In this document: in pieces, positions 1 through 9,006 of the stretch
Numbering within the stretch: position 1 is the first letter of the stretch
Layout: each line of letters starts with the position of its first letter
Assembly (NCBI GenBank): GCA_039105265.1
Contig: JAPFFF010000073.1
Location: 186,001 to 250,000, forward strand
Length of the DNA: 64,000 bases
Direction of reading: 5' to 3'
From: Tritrichomonas musculus
Lineage: Eukaryota; Parabasalia; Tritrichomonadida; Tritrichomonadidae
Position numbers and translations under genes: made by a program
Notes under the pieces: model-generated
Told to the model about the DNA's origin: nothing
The model's input: only the letters and a program-made list of their open reading frames with translations
The model's database searches: none

Positions 1-1
1 T

Positions 2-124
2 TTTCCAGTTGGACCACTTGAAGTGAATCCTTATGAATACACTGCACGATTTTGTACAGAACATAGCATTTTCTGTCCAAATCAAGAGATTCGAGAATTT
101 ATTGAAAAGAAAAAGAATCATTAA
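2..124 (+). CDS. DBR1: 3' end of a lariat debranching enzyme (DBR1) paralogue, cut by window edge
   Basis: Reading from base 2, an open frame of 40 codons ends at TAA 122-124. It matches the last 40 residues of the complete DBR1 gene at 28786-29844 almost residue for residue (FPVGPLE, NPYEYTARFCTEH, IFCPNQEIREFIEK), with a few conservative changes (Leu/Val, Asn/Ser, Arg/Lys). The 5' part lies outside the window, so whether this copy is whole cannot be judged. It points in the opposite direction to the complete copy. Both copies sit on the outer side of a tRNA-Leu(AAG), which fits an inverted segmental duplication. Confidence 0.75.
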   Translation, partial: FPVGPLEVNPYEYTARFCTEHSIFCPNQEIREFIEKKKNH

Positions 125-646
125 ACATAAACATAGAATTCATTTTAAATTCAGCCATTTTACATTTTTTGGATGTTTACAATTATTCTCCTCAAAGGGA
201 ACTTGCTCGTTCACACATTCAAAATAACAAAACCATCAGCTGAAAAAGTTCGATATATCAGAATACGCATAACAGATACTGACTGTAATAATTATATCAT
301 TATCTTTCCCTTGATTCAAGTGAAATATTTGGAACCACTTTTTGAAATAACGAAAACTCAATATTTTAAATCAATAAATGACTTATACAAATTATCTTTA
401 TGTGAGCTCATGACTTTTATAAGCTTTTCAGAGTAATCGTTTTTGCCATCAAGGATATCAAAGTCAATCTTGATAGCAATTTTCAAATTTTTATTTTTTT
501 GGTTTGATTTATGATTCAGAAACAGATAAAGTGTATTTGACAAATTACAAACAGCACTGATAAAATGAAGAATTGTTTTGTCAAATTTAATTTAAAATTG
601 TGAAATATTACATAGTATATATTTATAAATTTTTCTAATGATATCC
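125..646. other. Intergenic, possible F5/8C-like relic
   Basis: No convincing gene. An 87-codon plus-strand frame (173-436) contains VRYIRIRITDTD followed by hydrophobic residues, which resembles the last strands of a discoidin (F5/8C) domain, the family encoded at 1468-2949. The match is short and there is no start context, so it is at most a relic. Confidence 0.25.
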
Positions 647-718
647 TCTCTTGTGGTGTAGTGGTTATCATATGGGACTTTGAATCCCGGGATGGAGGTT
701 CGATTCCTCCCAAGAGAA
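647..718 (+). tRNA. tRNA-Gln(TTG)
   Basis: Cloverleaf read by eye: acceptor TCTCTTG (647-653) pairs with CAAGAGA (711-717), discriminator A at 718. Anticodon stem TGGGA/TCCCG encloses loop CTTTGAA with anticodon TTG. T arm is GGAGG-TTCGATT-CCTCC. The D arm is short. No CCA is encoded, as expected for a eukaryotic nuclear tRNA, and there is no intron. Confidence 0.93.
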
Positions 719-740
719 AAATTTTTTTTGCAGTAGAAAT

Positions 741-746
741 TCATTA
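741..746 (+). promoter_or_regulatory. Initiator-like TCATTA
   Basis: TCATTA lies 10 bases before the ATG at 751. It fits the trichomonad initiator (TCA followed by Y-T-W, with transcription from the A). It supports the reading frame at 751, but the motif is short and common in AT-rich DNA. Confidence 0.4.
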
Positions 747-750
747 ATGA

Positions 751-1176
751 ATGAAATTTATAAAAAAAAAAAAAACCTATCTCCCTTTAAAAATACAGAT
801 TAAAATTGATGCAAGCAGAAAAGTATTGGATTCATTGAAATTTATTCTATTTTGCTTCTTCAAAAATTCATTCGAAATTATTTTAGATGAATCGTTCCAA
901 ACAAGAAATTACAAACCTTTTCCCGCTTCGGCTACTAGTTTTTTATCTGAAGATTCCGTTTTTTTCAGAAAAGAATATTATATATATGATTCAAAAGATT
1001 ATACACAAATAAAATATTTTTGCGATCAATACCAATTTTCTTCATCAGAAAAAATATATGATTTTTTGTTAATTTATTTGAATATCATCTGTTATGACGA
1101 AAATGGAGATTTACCAATGAGATCTTTTTGGAAATTTGAATATGACAAGAAATTAAACTTACAGAGAAATCCTTAA
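751..1176 (+). CDS. Small orphan protein, 141 aa
   Basis: ATG start just after an initiator-like TCATTA and about 30 bases after tRNA-Gln. The product has a basic start (MKFIKKKK), then an aromatic-rich body with no recognisable domain, no clear signal peptide and no membrane segment. Bases 1177-1290 downstream also read as coding-like (SSSANLYIPSSADNFDEK) in another frame with stops, so the gene may be the 5' part of a longer broken one. I do not recognise a family. The initiator is the main support. Confidence 0.4.
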   Translation: MKFIKKKKTYLPLKIQIKIDASRKVLDSLKFILFCFFKNSFEIILDESFQTRNYKPFPASATSFLSEDSVFFRKEYYIYDSKDYTQIKYFCDQYQFSSSEKIYDFLLIYLNIICYDENGDLPMRSFWKFEYDKKLNLQRNP

Positions 1177-1467
1177 TGAAAACAATTGGCAAGAAACATG
1201 TATCTGAATCTAGCTCCGCTAATCTTTATATTCCATCGAGTGCTGATAATTTTGATGAAAAATAGTATGATATGACTCATTTGCGCGATATAACAGTTTT
1301 TGTGATCATTTTCAATTCTGTAACTCAAACATCTCTCAAAACTTCAATGTTGTAACAAATTTCTTGCCAACTTCCGAAATTATTGTTTTATCGATATAGG
1401 TTATTCAATTTTTAAGAGAGAAAAATGAAATAAGAGTCAATGTTTATTGAAAGATGAAAGGAAAAAG

Positions 1468-2949
1468 TTATTGCTCGCGGATTGTCCCAAAGAATTCAAG
1501 GGCTGAAAAAATGAATCGATTGTCTCCATGCGTGTTAGTGCCTGTTTGCTGGATTCGGAGGTACTGGAAGTATTCATTCAGTGACTTGCCTTCGCGAACT
1601 TCAAATGTATTCGAGTATCCTTTCCCATCGAGGCTTTTGTCGTTTGTTCGCGCATCAAGTGGCGTCCAGCTTTCTCCGTCATTTGAGCCATCAAGGCGCC
1701 AGCTCTGTGGATGGCAGTTGCCAGCCCCCTTCCAGCTGTTGGATCTAATTGAATAGAAAGAAGGCTTCACTTTTCTGTCCTTGAAATCAACAGTCAGCCA
1801 CGAGTTGGCTCTGTCGCTGGAAAAAAAGCATCCATGCGTGTCACTGAAATTAACAACATTCTTGGACTGATGAACAGGATGACTATTATAAGCTTGTGAT
1901 GATGTGATGTTGATGGTTCCGCTGTCAAGGACGCTTGCTGGGTTTCCGTTGCCAAGTTTGGCGATTATTCCATTGAATCTGTTGCTCGCATTGCTGTCGT
2001 ATTCAACGGTCGTGCACTTGTGCCTGTCAGTAACTGCATATCTGTTCGGATTCAGCGACTTTCGCTCTTCCTCGGTCTTCGCTTTTGCAACAACGTCTCT
2101 GCGCGTGAAGAAGCACTTTTTCAGGATCCTCCACAGCTCGCTCGTCATCTCTGGTGCTTCAATCTTTTCTATCGCCTCGTTGAACTTCCCCTCACTCAGC
2201 GAGCAAAAGTCAACAAGTTCATAAAATACAACTTTTTCTGATATGTCATATTTTTCTTTATTTTCAAAAACTTTTTCAATGAATTCAAAAAGTGAATCTT
2301 CACTTCTCAATTTCAGGCCATCGTCGCGTAGAATTGCGTGCAGAATTGGAAGAGGAAGCCGATAAAGTTTTTCTGGATCAATCGAGTAAAAGTGGCTCGA
2401 AATGAATTTAACTAGCTGATCGTTGTCATATGGAAATCGGAATGGAAATGATTCAGAGGTATTAAAATTTTGGAAATATTGCATACAGTCATCAATATTA
2501 GTTTCTTCTGGCAAAACGGGGAAAAGTTCGTTAATTTTGTCAACGATTTCTTGATTCCCAAGGAAAAGTGATAATATTCGAAGTTTTTGACTATCATCGA
2601 AATTAATGTCAACACTTTCACCAAGAGTTATTGATCGAAGTTTTTCAAGGATTCCGCTGTTGATTTCTATGTTTGAATTTATTTTTTCTTTATCAACTTC
2701 GTCAATTCGAAGTATGTTGGCCGTTGGATCAGAATAATGAAGGGATGAAACACGAGGTGAAATAAATTCGGCTAAAAATCGATGCATTTTTATCCCATAT
2801 TGTCCTACAAGAAATAAAAATTCGTCGTCGTTTAATTTAATTTCATCAAGTTTATTTGAATTTAAAATTGAAATTGATGCATTATTACTGGAAGGGAAAA
2901 CAATGTTTTTCAAGCCGGATGCTGAAATGGCGAATGCTTTCTTACTCAT
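1468..2949 (-). CDS. F5/8 type C (discoidin) domain protein, trichomonad type
   Basis: 493 aa, ATG at 2949. The N-terminal ~320 residues contain a leucine-rich helical stretch (about residues 175-290) that resembles a BACK-like region of BTB proteins, with no kelch repeats. Residues ~325-493 form an F5/8C-like sandwich: CTTVEYD, HPVHQSKNVVNFSD, SWLTVDF, YSIRSNSW, PQSWRLDGSNDGESW and a final YLRIQQTGTNTHGDN strand. Such domains usually bind carbohydrate or membrane surfaces. There is no signal peptide, so a cytosolic protein is likely; large families of this layout occur in trichomonads. Base composition changes sharply inside the gene: the 3' half (1468 to ~2210) is much richer in G+C than the 5' half. 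It is intact; the partner is unknown. Confidence 0.75.
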   Translation of the reverse strand: MSKKAFAISASGLKNIVFPSSNNASISILNSNKLDEIKLNDDEFLFLVGQYGIKMHRFLAEFISPRVSSLHYSDPTANILRIDEVDKEKINSNIEINSGILEKLRSITLGESVDINFDDSQKLRILSLFLGNQEIVDKINELFPVLPEETNIDDCMQYFQNFNTSESFPFRFPYDNDQLVKFISSHFYSIDPEKLYRLPLPILHAILRDDGLKLRSEDSLFEFIEKVFENKEKYDISEKVVFYELVDFCSLSEGKFNEAIEKIEAPEMTSELWRILKKCFFTRRDVVAKAKTEEERKSLNPNRYAVTDRHKCTTVEYDSNASNRFNGIIAKLGNGNPASVLDSGTINITSSQAYNSHPVHQSKNVVNFSDTHGCFFSSDRANSWLTVDFKDRKVKPSFYSIRSNSWKGAGNCHPQSWRLDGSNDGESWTPLDARTNDKSLDGKGYSNTFEVREGKSLNEYFQYLRIQQTGTNTHGDNRFIFSALEFFGTIREQ

Positions 2950-3714
2950 TTAGTAAAAAATAATAAAAATCAAAATTTTGAATTCTTAAATGGTCATCTT
3001 ATTTTAAAGATATGGAAAATATTGAAATTTTTTTTTCCAATAATATTTACAATTATATAGAAAGAATATTTTTTAATCTTGAACAAGCCAGAAGGAATTG
3101 TTATTTTCTTTAATGATGAGTGGGAAAAAAAAAAACCTTTTTTCCAATTTCCCTAAATAGAATATTTCAAGTATTAAGTAATTATGAAGATTTAGTTTCC
3201 TTTTTAAATTCACATTGACCTGATTATATAAGTGAGGAAGTTGTTGTAGGGAAAAGATTAATTGTATAATTATCAAATAGAGACTATCACAAAAATAATT
3301 TAAAAAATATTTGCTTTAGTGAAGATATAAGCAATAAAATCGGTAAAGTCTCTGAAGTATGCGATAAGTTAGCTAGATCATAGCATTATAATCATGGTTT
3401 AGTAAATAATTACCATTGCTGTTATTTTGATAAAAACGGTAGAATTAATTTCAGCGACAGTACAAGATATAATGGGAAATGCTGATATATTTCCGGTGTA
3501 TAAATTAGTTCAGATGGTGTATTTTCTCTTACTTATTTATCCAATGTATCAAAGAGAACATGTTTCTGAAAAACCTGATGATTGCTTACTTAAATATTTG
3601 AATATGGTTGCATCGTATTTTCAATGTGATTTACGTTTTCATATCTTCATTTTTTATATCTATTAAAATTAAATTAAAAGTCATAAGCTCTATTGTTTAT
3701 TAATAATAATATAA
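2950..3714. other. Intergenic with coding-like relic
   Basis: AT-rich. Around 3340-3660 several short plus-strand stretches look coding in different frames (for example GKVSEVCDKLARS, then VNNYHCCYFDKNGRI, then a 79-codon frame from 3427), interrupted by stops. This suggests a long-dead gene of unknown family. Confidence 0.25.
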
Positions 3715-4272
3715 TTAACAATAATCATCAATAAAGATTGGTTTATAGCGGTTTTGGTTTTCATAATTAACTTTCGAATAATCATTGTTGTTACTGTTGC
3801 TGTTGTTTGAATATTTGTGAACTTTCTTGCTTTGTTTATTGTTGTTTTTAGATTCTTCGAATGTTGGGAAGGCAGTTGTCAATGACATTTGGATTTCCAT
3901 TTCTCCAATGATTCCTCTCCTTTTCTGTTTATTATTGCCTTCATTTTGAATTGGTTCAAATATTTTAATCATTTTCATTTCAACATTCGTTGGATTTGTT
4001 GTTGGGAGATCTTCTGCATGAAGAATTGTTGAAGCAATAATTGGATCATCAAAAAATTCAATTTTTCTGAAAACAAAAATGATTTTTTGTGTTTGATCTG
4101 TGACATTAATTGTAAAGAAATGATGAACAAAATTTATTTGTCTAGCTTCTGTTACAAAAGCTTCTTTCTTTTTCTCTGGTAAAGTTGTTATACTCACTCG
4201 AATCTTATCATTCCCGCTTGCAAGTTTTGGATTCAATTTGAATGACTTGAGATGAATGTTTAAGCCGTACAT
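3715..4272 (-). CDS. Small C2-like / beta-sandwich protein (putative)
   Basis: 185 aa, ATG at 4272. The first ~130 residues alternate hydrophobic and polar residues as in a beta-sandwich (LNIHLKSFKL, KIRVSITTL, INFVHHFFTINVT, KIIFVFRKIEF). This resembles the C2-like N-terminal strands seen in many short trichomonad proteins; that assignment is inference. The last ~50 residues are low complexity, rich in Asn, Ser and Lys, ending in YKPIFIDDYC. There is no transmembrane segment or signal peptide. The stop lies next to an AT-rich spacer. Confidence 0.5.
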   Translation of the reverse strand: MYGLNIHLKSFKLNPKLASGNDKIRVSITTLPEKKKEAFVTEARQINFVHHFFTINVTDQTQKIIFVFRKIEFFDDPIIASTILHAEDLPTTNPTNVEMKMIKIFEPIQNEGNNKQKRRGIIGEMEIQMSLTTAFPTFEESKNNNKQSKKVHKYSNNSNSNNNDYSKVNYENQNRYKPIFIDDYC

Positions 4273-4593
4273 TGTATTTGTCTTTATATTTCATACTATA
4301 TTTTGAGATATTTTATATTTTTGAATTCTTTTTAATTCTGTTATTTTGAAAAAAAAAAGTGATTATTCAATTTCATAAAAAAATAATTCTCTTAAAAATT
4401 GAATTCATTTCAAATAAATAATCAATAAAATCTTGACTTTCATATTCTCTTTCATTTGCAAGAATATAATAAAATTTCAAGTCATTCAATATTCACTCAC
4501 ATGAACTTAATTGTATTTTTTTTTTAATAAATTATTTGGAAATTTTCTAGAGGAAAAAAAGATAATTTCACATTAATTTGACTTATTTTAAGT

Positions 4594-4594
<1 letters not shown>

Positions 4595-4625
<31 letters not shown>
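4595..4625. repeat. Poly(A) tract, 31 bases
   Basis: Uninterrupted run of 31 A. It is followed within 30 bases by the perfect 14-bp palindrome GGTCAATATTGACC (4648-4661) and then by a Sel1-type gene fragment. Confidence 0.9.
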
Positions 4626-4626
<1 letters not shown>

Positions 4627-4698
4627 GTAATCGCCCGTGGCGGTTTAGGTCAATATTGACCTTGTATCGTACCATAGAAAAAAAAGTCTGGAACTTTT

Positions 4699-4926
4699 TT
4701 GCACTTTTGCAAAAAAAATCATAGCCGTGCAAAAAATAATCTTGCAATAATTATGAGACGTGGAATTGGAATCAAGAAAAACATTTGGTACTCACTAGAA
4801 TTACTTAATGAAGCAATTCGAATAGACAATCATCCAGTTGCTATGTACATTATCGTACATAAATATACTTACGAAGATATAAAAGAAAAAGATTTTGACA
4901 AAATGATAGGAATGGAAATATTTTAA
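4699..4926 (+). pseudogene. Sel1-like repeat fragment
   Basis: 75-codon frame without a proper upstream context. It contains one recognisable Sel1-like repeat (NLAIIMRRGIGIKKNIWYSLE, then LLNEAIRIDNHPVAMY), like those in the full Sel1 gene at 26604-28409. About one and a half repeats remain. Flanking sequence holds poly(A) and AT-rich DNA with no further repeats, so this is a detached gene fragment. Confidence 0.55.
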
Positions 4927-5417
4927 GTATTCTTATTTTCTTTCGGTTATTTCATTGGTAAAGAAATACAAGATTATCACAGTTGAAATACTTGAAAATC
5001 ATTTTAAATTGCACCTAAATACAACATTATTAAAGTCATTTTAATGAAGAATTAACATTATTTATTCTAAAACTTGCCAAAGATAAGATAGTGTAGTGAT
5101 GGAAATTTTTCAAAAAAATTTAATTCAATTTTTTAAAGCACATTTGCATAAATGAATTTTATGTAAAAAAAAAAAAATCACAAAAGTGCAAAAATCAGCT
5201 GCAAAAAAAGGTTGTTATGGACCAGTTTATGCAGTAAGAAATAAAGTTAGAAACATGTATTCTGTCAATGTGAATGAAGATAAAGGCAATAGCAATGACT
5301 CACACGAAGAATCAGTAAATAATGAAATCAATATTTTATTCCAATGTCAATAACATTCTGAATTGTATTGAAAAATATGATTTTAGATAATATTAAAAAA
5401 AAAAAAAATTCAAAAAA
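4927..5417. other. Intergenic
   Basis: AT-rich spacer with several A-runs. A short coding-like stretch near 5205-5350 (GCYGPVYAVRNKVRN, then SVNVNEDKGNSNDSHEES) may be another gene remnant. No gene is called. Confidence 0.3.
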
Positions 5418-5497
5418 TGGTTGCTGTGGGGTTCGAACCCACGCCCTCTCAGACCAGTGCCTTAAACTGGCGCCTTAGACCACTCGGCCAAACAACC
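5418..5497 (-). tRNA. tRNA-Leu(AAG), copy 1
   Basis: On the minus strand: acceptor GGTTGTT/AGCAACC with discriminator A; class II D arm GGCCGAGTGGTCTAAGGC; anticodon stem CCAGT/ACTGG with loop TTAAGGC giving anticodon AAG; extended variable arm TCTGAGAGGGC; T arm GTGGG-TTCGAAC-CCCAC. It differs from the copy at 24461-24540 by one base, in the variable arm. Downstream of a kinase gene on the same strand, as in copy 2. Confidence 0.93.
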
Positions 5498-5515
5498 TTA
5501 TGCTTATTTAATTAT

Positions 5516-5660
5516 ATATTTGAATTTATTTAAATAGGATCAAGAATCACCAAAGAAACATCACACAATTTGACCTTAAATTGGCCTTAAATTGACCTTT
5601 TTAAATAAGCTAAATTTTATTAAAATGCTTCTTCAATCCTATTTAAATAAATTCAAATAT
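5516..5660. repeat. 145-bp inverted-repeat insertion between tRNA-Leu and kinase
   Basis: Perfect 25-bp inverted arms at 5516-5540 and 5636-5660 (ATATTTGAATTTATTTAAAT plus AGGAT). Inside are three near-repeats of TTGACCTTAAATT. The related spacer at 24317-24460 has only one copy of the arm sequence, so most of this segment was gained in copy 1 or lost in copy 2. Confidence 0.6.
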
Positions 5661-5733
5661 TTTATTCAACATCACACAAAAGACATATATTAACACAAAG
5701 TAAAATATTAGAAAAAGTTTTATGCAACCTAAA

Positions 5734-6619
5734 TTATTGAATAGTATTGATATATAAATTTATTTTTTCTAAATCAACATCATCCAAGTAATAATTTGGA
5801 TCGTGAGACAATTTATTAAAAAGTTCGTCAGAAGTTGGACGGACATCTGGATCACCTGACCAACATTGCTCAATCAAATCTCTAATTGACTCTTTAATTG
5901 GTATATCAAAAGTTGGTCTAATTCCATCATTGATGATTATCCTGAAATTTTGAATTGTTGGTCTTCCTACAAAATTGGAAAAAAAGCTAGAATCATAAAT
6001 TTTTTTATTTTCAGTAATAAGAGCATACATAAAAATGGAGAATGAATAAATGTCAACTTTATAGTCATAAGGATTCCCTCGGGATACTTCTGGTGCCATA
6101 TACATAGGTGTCCCTGCAACCATTTTTTGAATACCTGGTTGGACTTGCGATATAAAATCAAACCCAGAAAGATGTGGATAAAAGAGTTCATCTAGATAGA
6201 CATTTTCTGGTTTAATATCTAGATGTATATATCGGTGTTGATGGATTAGCTGGAGTGCTTTACTGATACCAATAAGAATTATTTGTTTTGTAGTATTATC
6301 AATTTGATTTTTACCTATATATGTACCAAGACTACCATTTGGGGCATATTCTAATATTAAATAAAGATTAGGATCTGATTCTTCCTCTTCTTCTTTTTTG
6401 TTATCTGATGAAAAGTAATATTTTGAATAGCCAATTAAGTTGTTGAAAATGGGATACTTGAATTTTGTCATGAAATCGATATAATCCTTAATCAAAAAAT
6501 CGTATTGGAGATTTTTTTAACAGATATAACTTCGAATCTTTTTTGTTTTGAATAAGGCGAACTGCTCCATAAAATTTATCGCTAATATTTTGTTCAATTA
6601 ATTTAAAATCGATTTGCAA
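5734..6619 (-). pseudogene. Protein kinase-like domain, frameshifted and with degenerate catalytic motifs
   Basis: The C-lobe is clear from 6495 down: hinge LYLILEYAPNGSLGTYI, loop YIHLDIKPENVYLD, AGTPMYMAPEVSRGNPYDYK, VDIYSFSIFMY and the terminal helices (CWSGDPDVRPTSDEL). HRD is HLD, and the DFG position reads GFD, so activity is doubtful. The N-lobe (NISDKFYGAVRL, then LYLLKKS) lies at 6500-6619 in another frame that stops at 6488; the shift is next to a T6 run. It lacks the glycine loop. The upstream LRR gene overlaps this N-lobe in the same frame as the C-lobe, so the two may once have formed one LRR-kinase protein. No ATG starts the C-lobe frame. Alternatives: a pseudokinase gene with a sequencing error, or a real pseudogene. 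Confidence 0.7.
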
Positions 6620-9006
6620 TAATAAAAAGCAGAATTTCCAATATGAGTTACAGAAGAAGGAATTGTGATTTGTGTTAATGATAAACATCTAGAAAAAGCA
6701 TTATTTCCAATTGAAGTTATAGAAGAAGGAATTGTTATTTGTGTTAATGATGAACATTCTGCAAAAGCAACATTTCCAATTGAAGTTACAGAAGAAGGAA
6801 TTGTTATTTGTGTTAATGATGAGCATCCTCTAAAAGCCGAATTTCCAATTGAAGTAACAGAAGAAGGAATTGTTATTTGTGTCAATGATAAACATCTAGA
6901 AAAAGCATTATTTCCAATTGAAGTTACAGAAAAAGGAATTGTTATTTGTGTTAATGATGAACATCCTGAAAAAGCATAATTTCCAATTGAAGTTATAGAA
7001 GAAGGAATTGTTATTTGTGTTAATGATGAACATCCTGAAAAAGCATAATTTCCAATTGAAGTTATAGAAGAAGGAATTGTTATTTGTGTTAATGATGAAC
7101 ATTCTGCAAAAGCAACATTTCCAATTGAAGTTACAGAAGAAGGAATTGTTATTTGTGTTAATGATGAGCATCCTCTAAAAGCCGAATTTCCAATTGAAGT
7201 AACAGAAGAAGGAATTGTTATTTGTGTCAATGATGAACATCCTGAAAAAGTATCATTTCCAATTGAAGTTATAGAAGAAGGAATTGTTATTTGTGTTAAT
7301 GATTCAAATCCTTTAAATGATTGAAGTTCATATGATGTTACAGAAGATGGAATTAATAATTTAATCAATGATTTGCATTTTGCAAAACAATTTTTTCCAA
7401 TCAATTTTAATGAAAATGGTATTTCAAATTTTATATTTGATAATGTTGTACATCCTGAAAAAGCATCATTTCCAATTGAAGTTACGGAAGAAGGAATTGT
7501 TATTTGTTTTAATGATGAACAATTAGAGAAACAATGATCGCCAATCGATATTACTGACGATGGAATTATTATACTTGTTAGTGAATGACAACCAAAGAAA
7601 GCATTATCTCCAATATGAATCACAGATGATGGAATAACAACATTTTTTAATAAACTACAAAAATAAAAAGATCCATTTCCAATAGTTTCAATTTTATCTG
7701 ATATCATTATTTGAGTGAGCTTTTCATTTTTATTGAAAATTCCACAAGTTTTTTTTATTTTTGTTTGATAAACTAATATATTATTAATCATTTCTTCATT
7801 ATTTTGATATACAGCATCAAATAATGGGGTTACATAACGAATGTAATTTTTTAAATCTGGCATTTCTTTATATTTTTTCATTGACAACTTTAAATTTCTA
7901 ATATCGATCTTTTTTGATGATAAATAAATTTTCACTGCTTTGAGATAATCAAATTCCACCAAATAAAAAATGATATAAAAATCACTAAACTTATTTGGAA
8001 TAAATTCCAAATTATAATATTGAAAAGAATAGCAATTAATATGCTCGCCATATTTATACTTTAAATCGGTAAAGTATTTTGGGTCAATATTATTATCGAT
8101 TATATAATATGCGATATTATTATGATGACATTTAATTGATTCTTTAAGAATAATTTCAGAGGATTCTTTTGAAAGTTTATCTTGACTTTCTATAGCTATA
8201 TTAATCAGCTCATCATTATCACTATGAATTGAATAAGCCAATGATGATTGATTTATTTCAATTCCATTGATTTTCAGATAATTAAAAACTTGAATTGAAC
8301 CAAAAAATGCAGCATATTCAATCAAACTTGGCTCATTCTGAATTAAAAATGAATTTGTTTCAAAAATTGAACCTTTTATTTGACTTGAGAGTGGGGTGTT
8401 TGTTCTATTCAAATATGAAATGAAGTCTTTAATTGAATCTTCTCTTATCAATTTACATATATATGAATCATTTTCACCTATTTGACGCTTTTCTTCAAAA
8501 TTAACAAATATATCAGGATTAATATTTTTCATCTCTTGCTCAATTTCTTTTTTCTTTTGTTCACTAATCTCTGATTGAATTTCTGGAAAGAAAAAGTGAC
8601 GGTAATTTGTGTTAAATTCAATATCATTATTTAAAAGCATCCTAGAAATTGATTCATCTATTGTTATGAAATTGTTTTGAATAATAAAAAGAAGAAGAAG
8701 TTTGTCGCTTTGGAAAATTTTGAATATTTTGTTATTTGGCAAAGTTTCTTTGATTTTACTTTTGAAATTTAATAGAATTCGTTTAATTTTGTTTAAAAAA
8801 GTGTGTGTACGATGATGGTTTTCCCATACTTTTACTAACATATGAAGATTTTCGACTGTATCATCATACTTTTCACCAAATTTTTGATCTTTGAACTTTT
8901 TAATAATATTTTGATATTTCGTTTCATCGTTATCCTGATCATTAATATATTCAATAAGAGCAGTGTAAAGATTCTTTTGTTGATCGAAGTAATACTTTAA
9001 TGTCAT
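6598..9006 (-). CDS. DUF3447/ankyrin-like + BspA-type LRR_5 repeat protein
   Basis: 802 aa, ATG at 9006 with an initiator TCATTA just upstream. The first ~420 residues are helical and match the trichomonad DUF3447/ankyrin-like type (PSLIEYAAFFGSIQVFNYLK, then TPLFDAVYQNNEEMI). From residue ~430, sixteen 23-residue leucine-rich repeats of the Treponema/BspA kind follow, consensus ITIPSSVTSIGNxAFSGCSS plus LTQ. Secreted BspA proteins have been linked to surface adhesion, but here there is no signal peptide or membrane anchor, so a cytosolic scaffold is more likely. The last repeat (FYYCKSILN) stops inside the start of a kinase N-lobe that is in another frame, suggesting loss of a C-terminal kinase domain. 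Confidence 0.8.
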   Translation of the reverse strand: MTLKYYFDQQKNLYTALIEYINDQDNDETKYQNIIKKFKDQKFGEKYDDTVENLHMLVKVWENHHRTHTFLNKIKRILLNFKSKIKETLPNNKIFKIFQSDKLLLLFIIQNNFITIDESISRMLLNNDIEFNTNYRHFFFPEIQSEISEQKKKEIEQEMKNINPDIFVNFEEKRQIGENDSYICKLIREDSIKDFISYLNRTNTPLSSQIKGSIFETNSFLIQNEPSLIEYAAFFGSIQVFNYLKINGIEINQSSLAYSIHSDNDELINIAIESQDKLSKESSEIILKESIKCHHNNIAYYIIDNNIDPKYFTDLKYKYGEHINCYSFQYYNLEFIPNKFSDFYIIFYLVEFDYLKAVKIYLSSKKIDIRNLKLSMKKYKEMPDLKNYIRYVTPLFDAVYQNNEEMINNILVYQTKIKKTCGIFNKNEKLTQIMISDKIETIGNGSFYFCSLLKNVVIPSSVIHIGDNAFFGCHSLTSIIIPSSVISIGDHCFSNCSSLKQITIPSSVTSIGNDAFSGCTTLSNIKFEIPFSLKLIGKNCFAKCKSLIKLLIPSSVTSYELQSFKGFESLTQITIPSSITSIGNDTFSGCSSLTQITIPSSVTSIGNSAFRGCSSLTQITIPSSVTSIGNVAFAECSSLTQITIPSSITSIGNYAFSGCSSLTQITIPSSITSIGNYAFSGCSSLTQITIPFSVTSIGNNAFSRCLSLTQITIPSSVTSIGNSAFRGCSSLTQITIPSSVTSIGNVAFAECSSLTQITIPSSITSIGNNAFSRCLSLTQITIPSSVTHIGNSAFYYCKSILN
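6630..7310. repeat. 69-bp tandem repeat within the LRR gene
   Basis: The last ten LRR units are nearly identical at DNA level with a 69-base period. A block of consecutive units (NSAFRGC, NVAFAEC, then the next unit) occurs twice, showing recent duplication of several units at once. Because 69 is divisible by three and the repeats are uniform, long open frames also appear on both strands here; these are by-products. Confidence 0.9.

Noticed and set aside
6665-7171. Long open frames on both strands across the LRR repeats
   Set aside because: They are by-products of the uniform 69-bp repeat; the minus-strand LRR frame explains the region.
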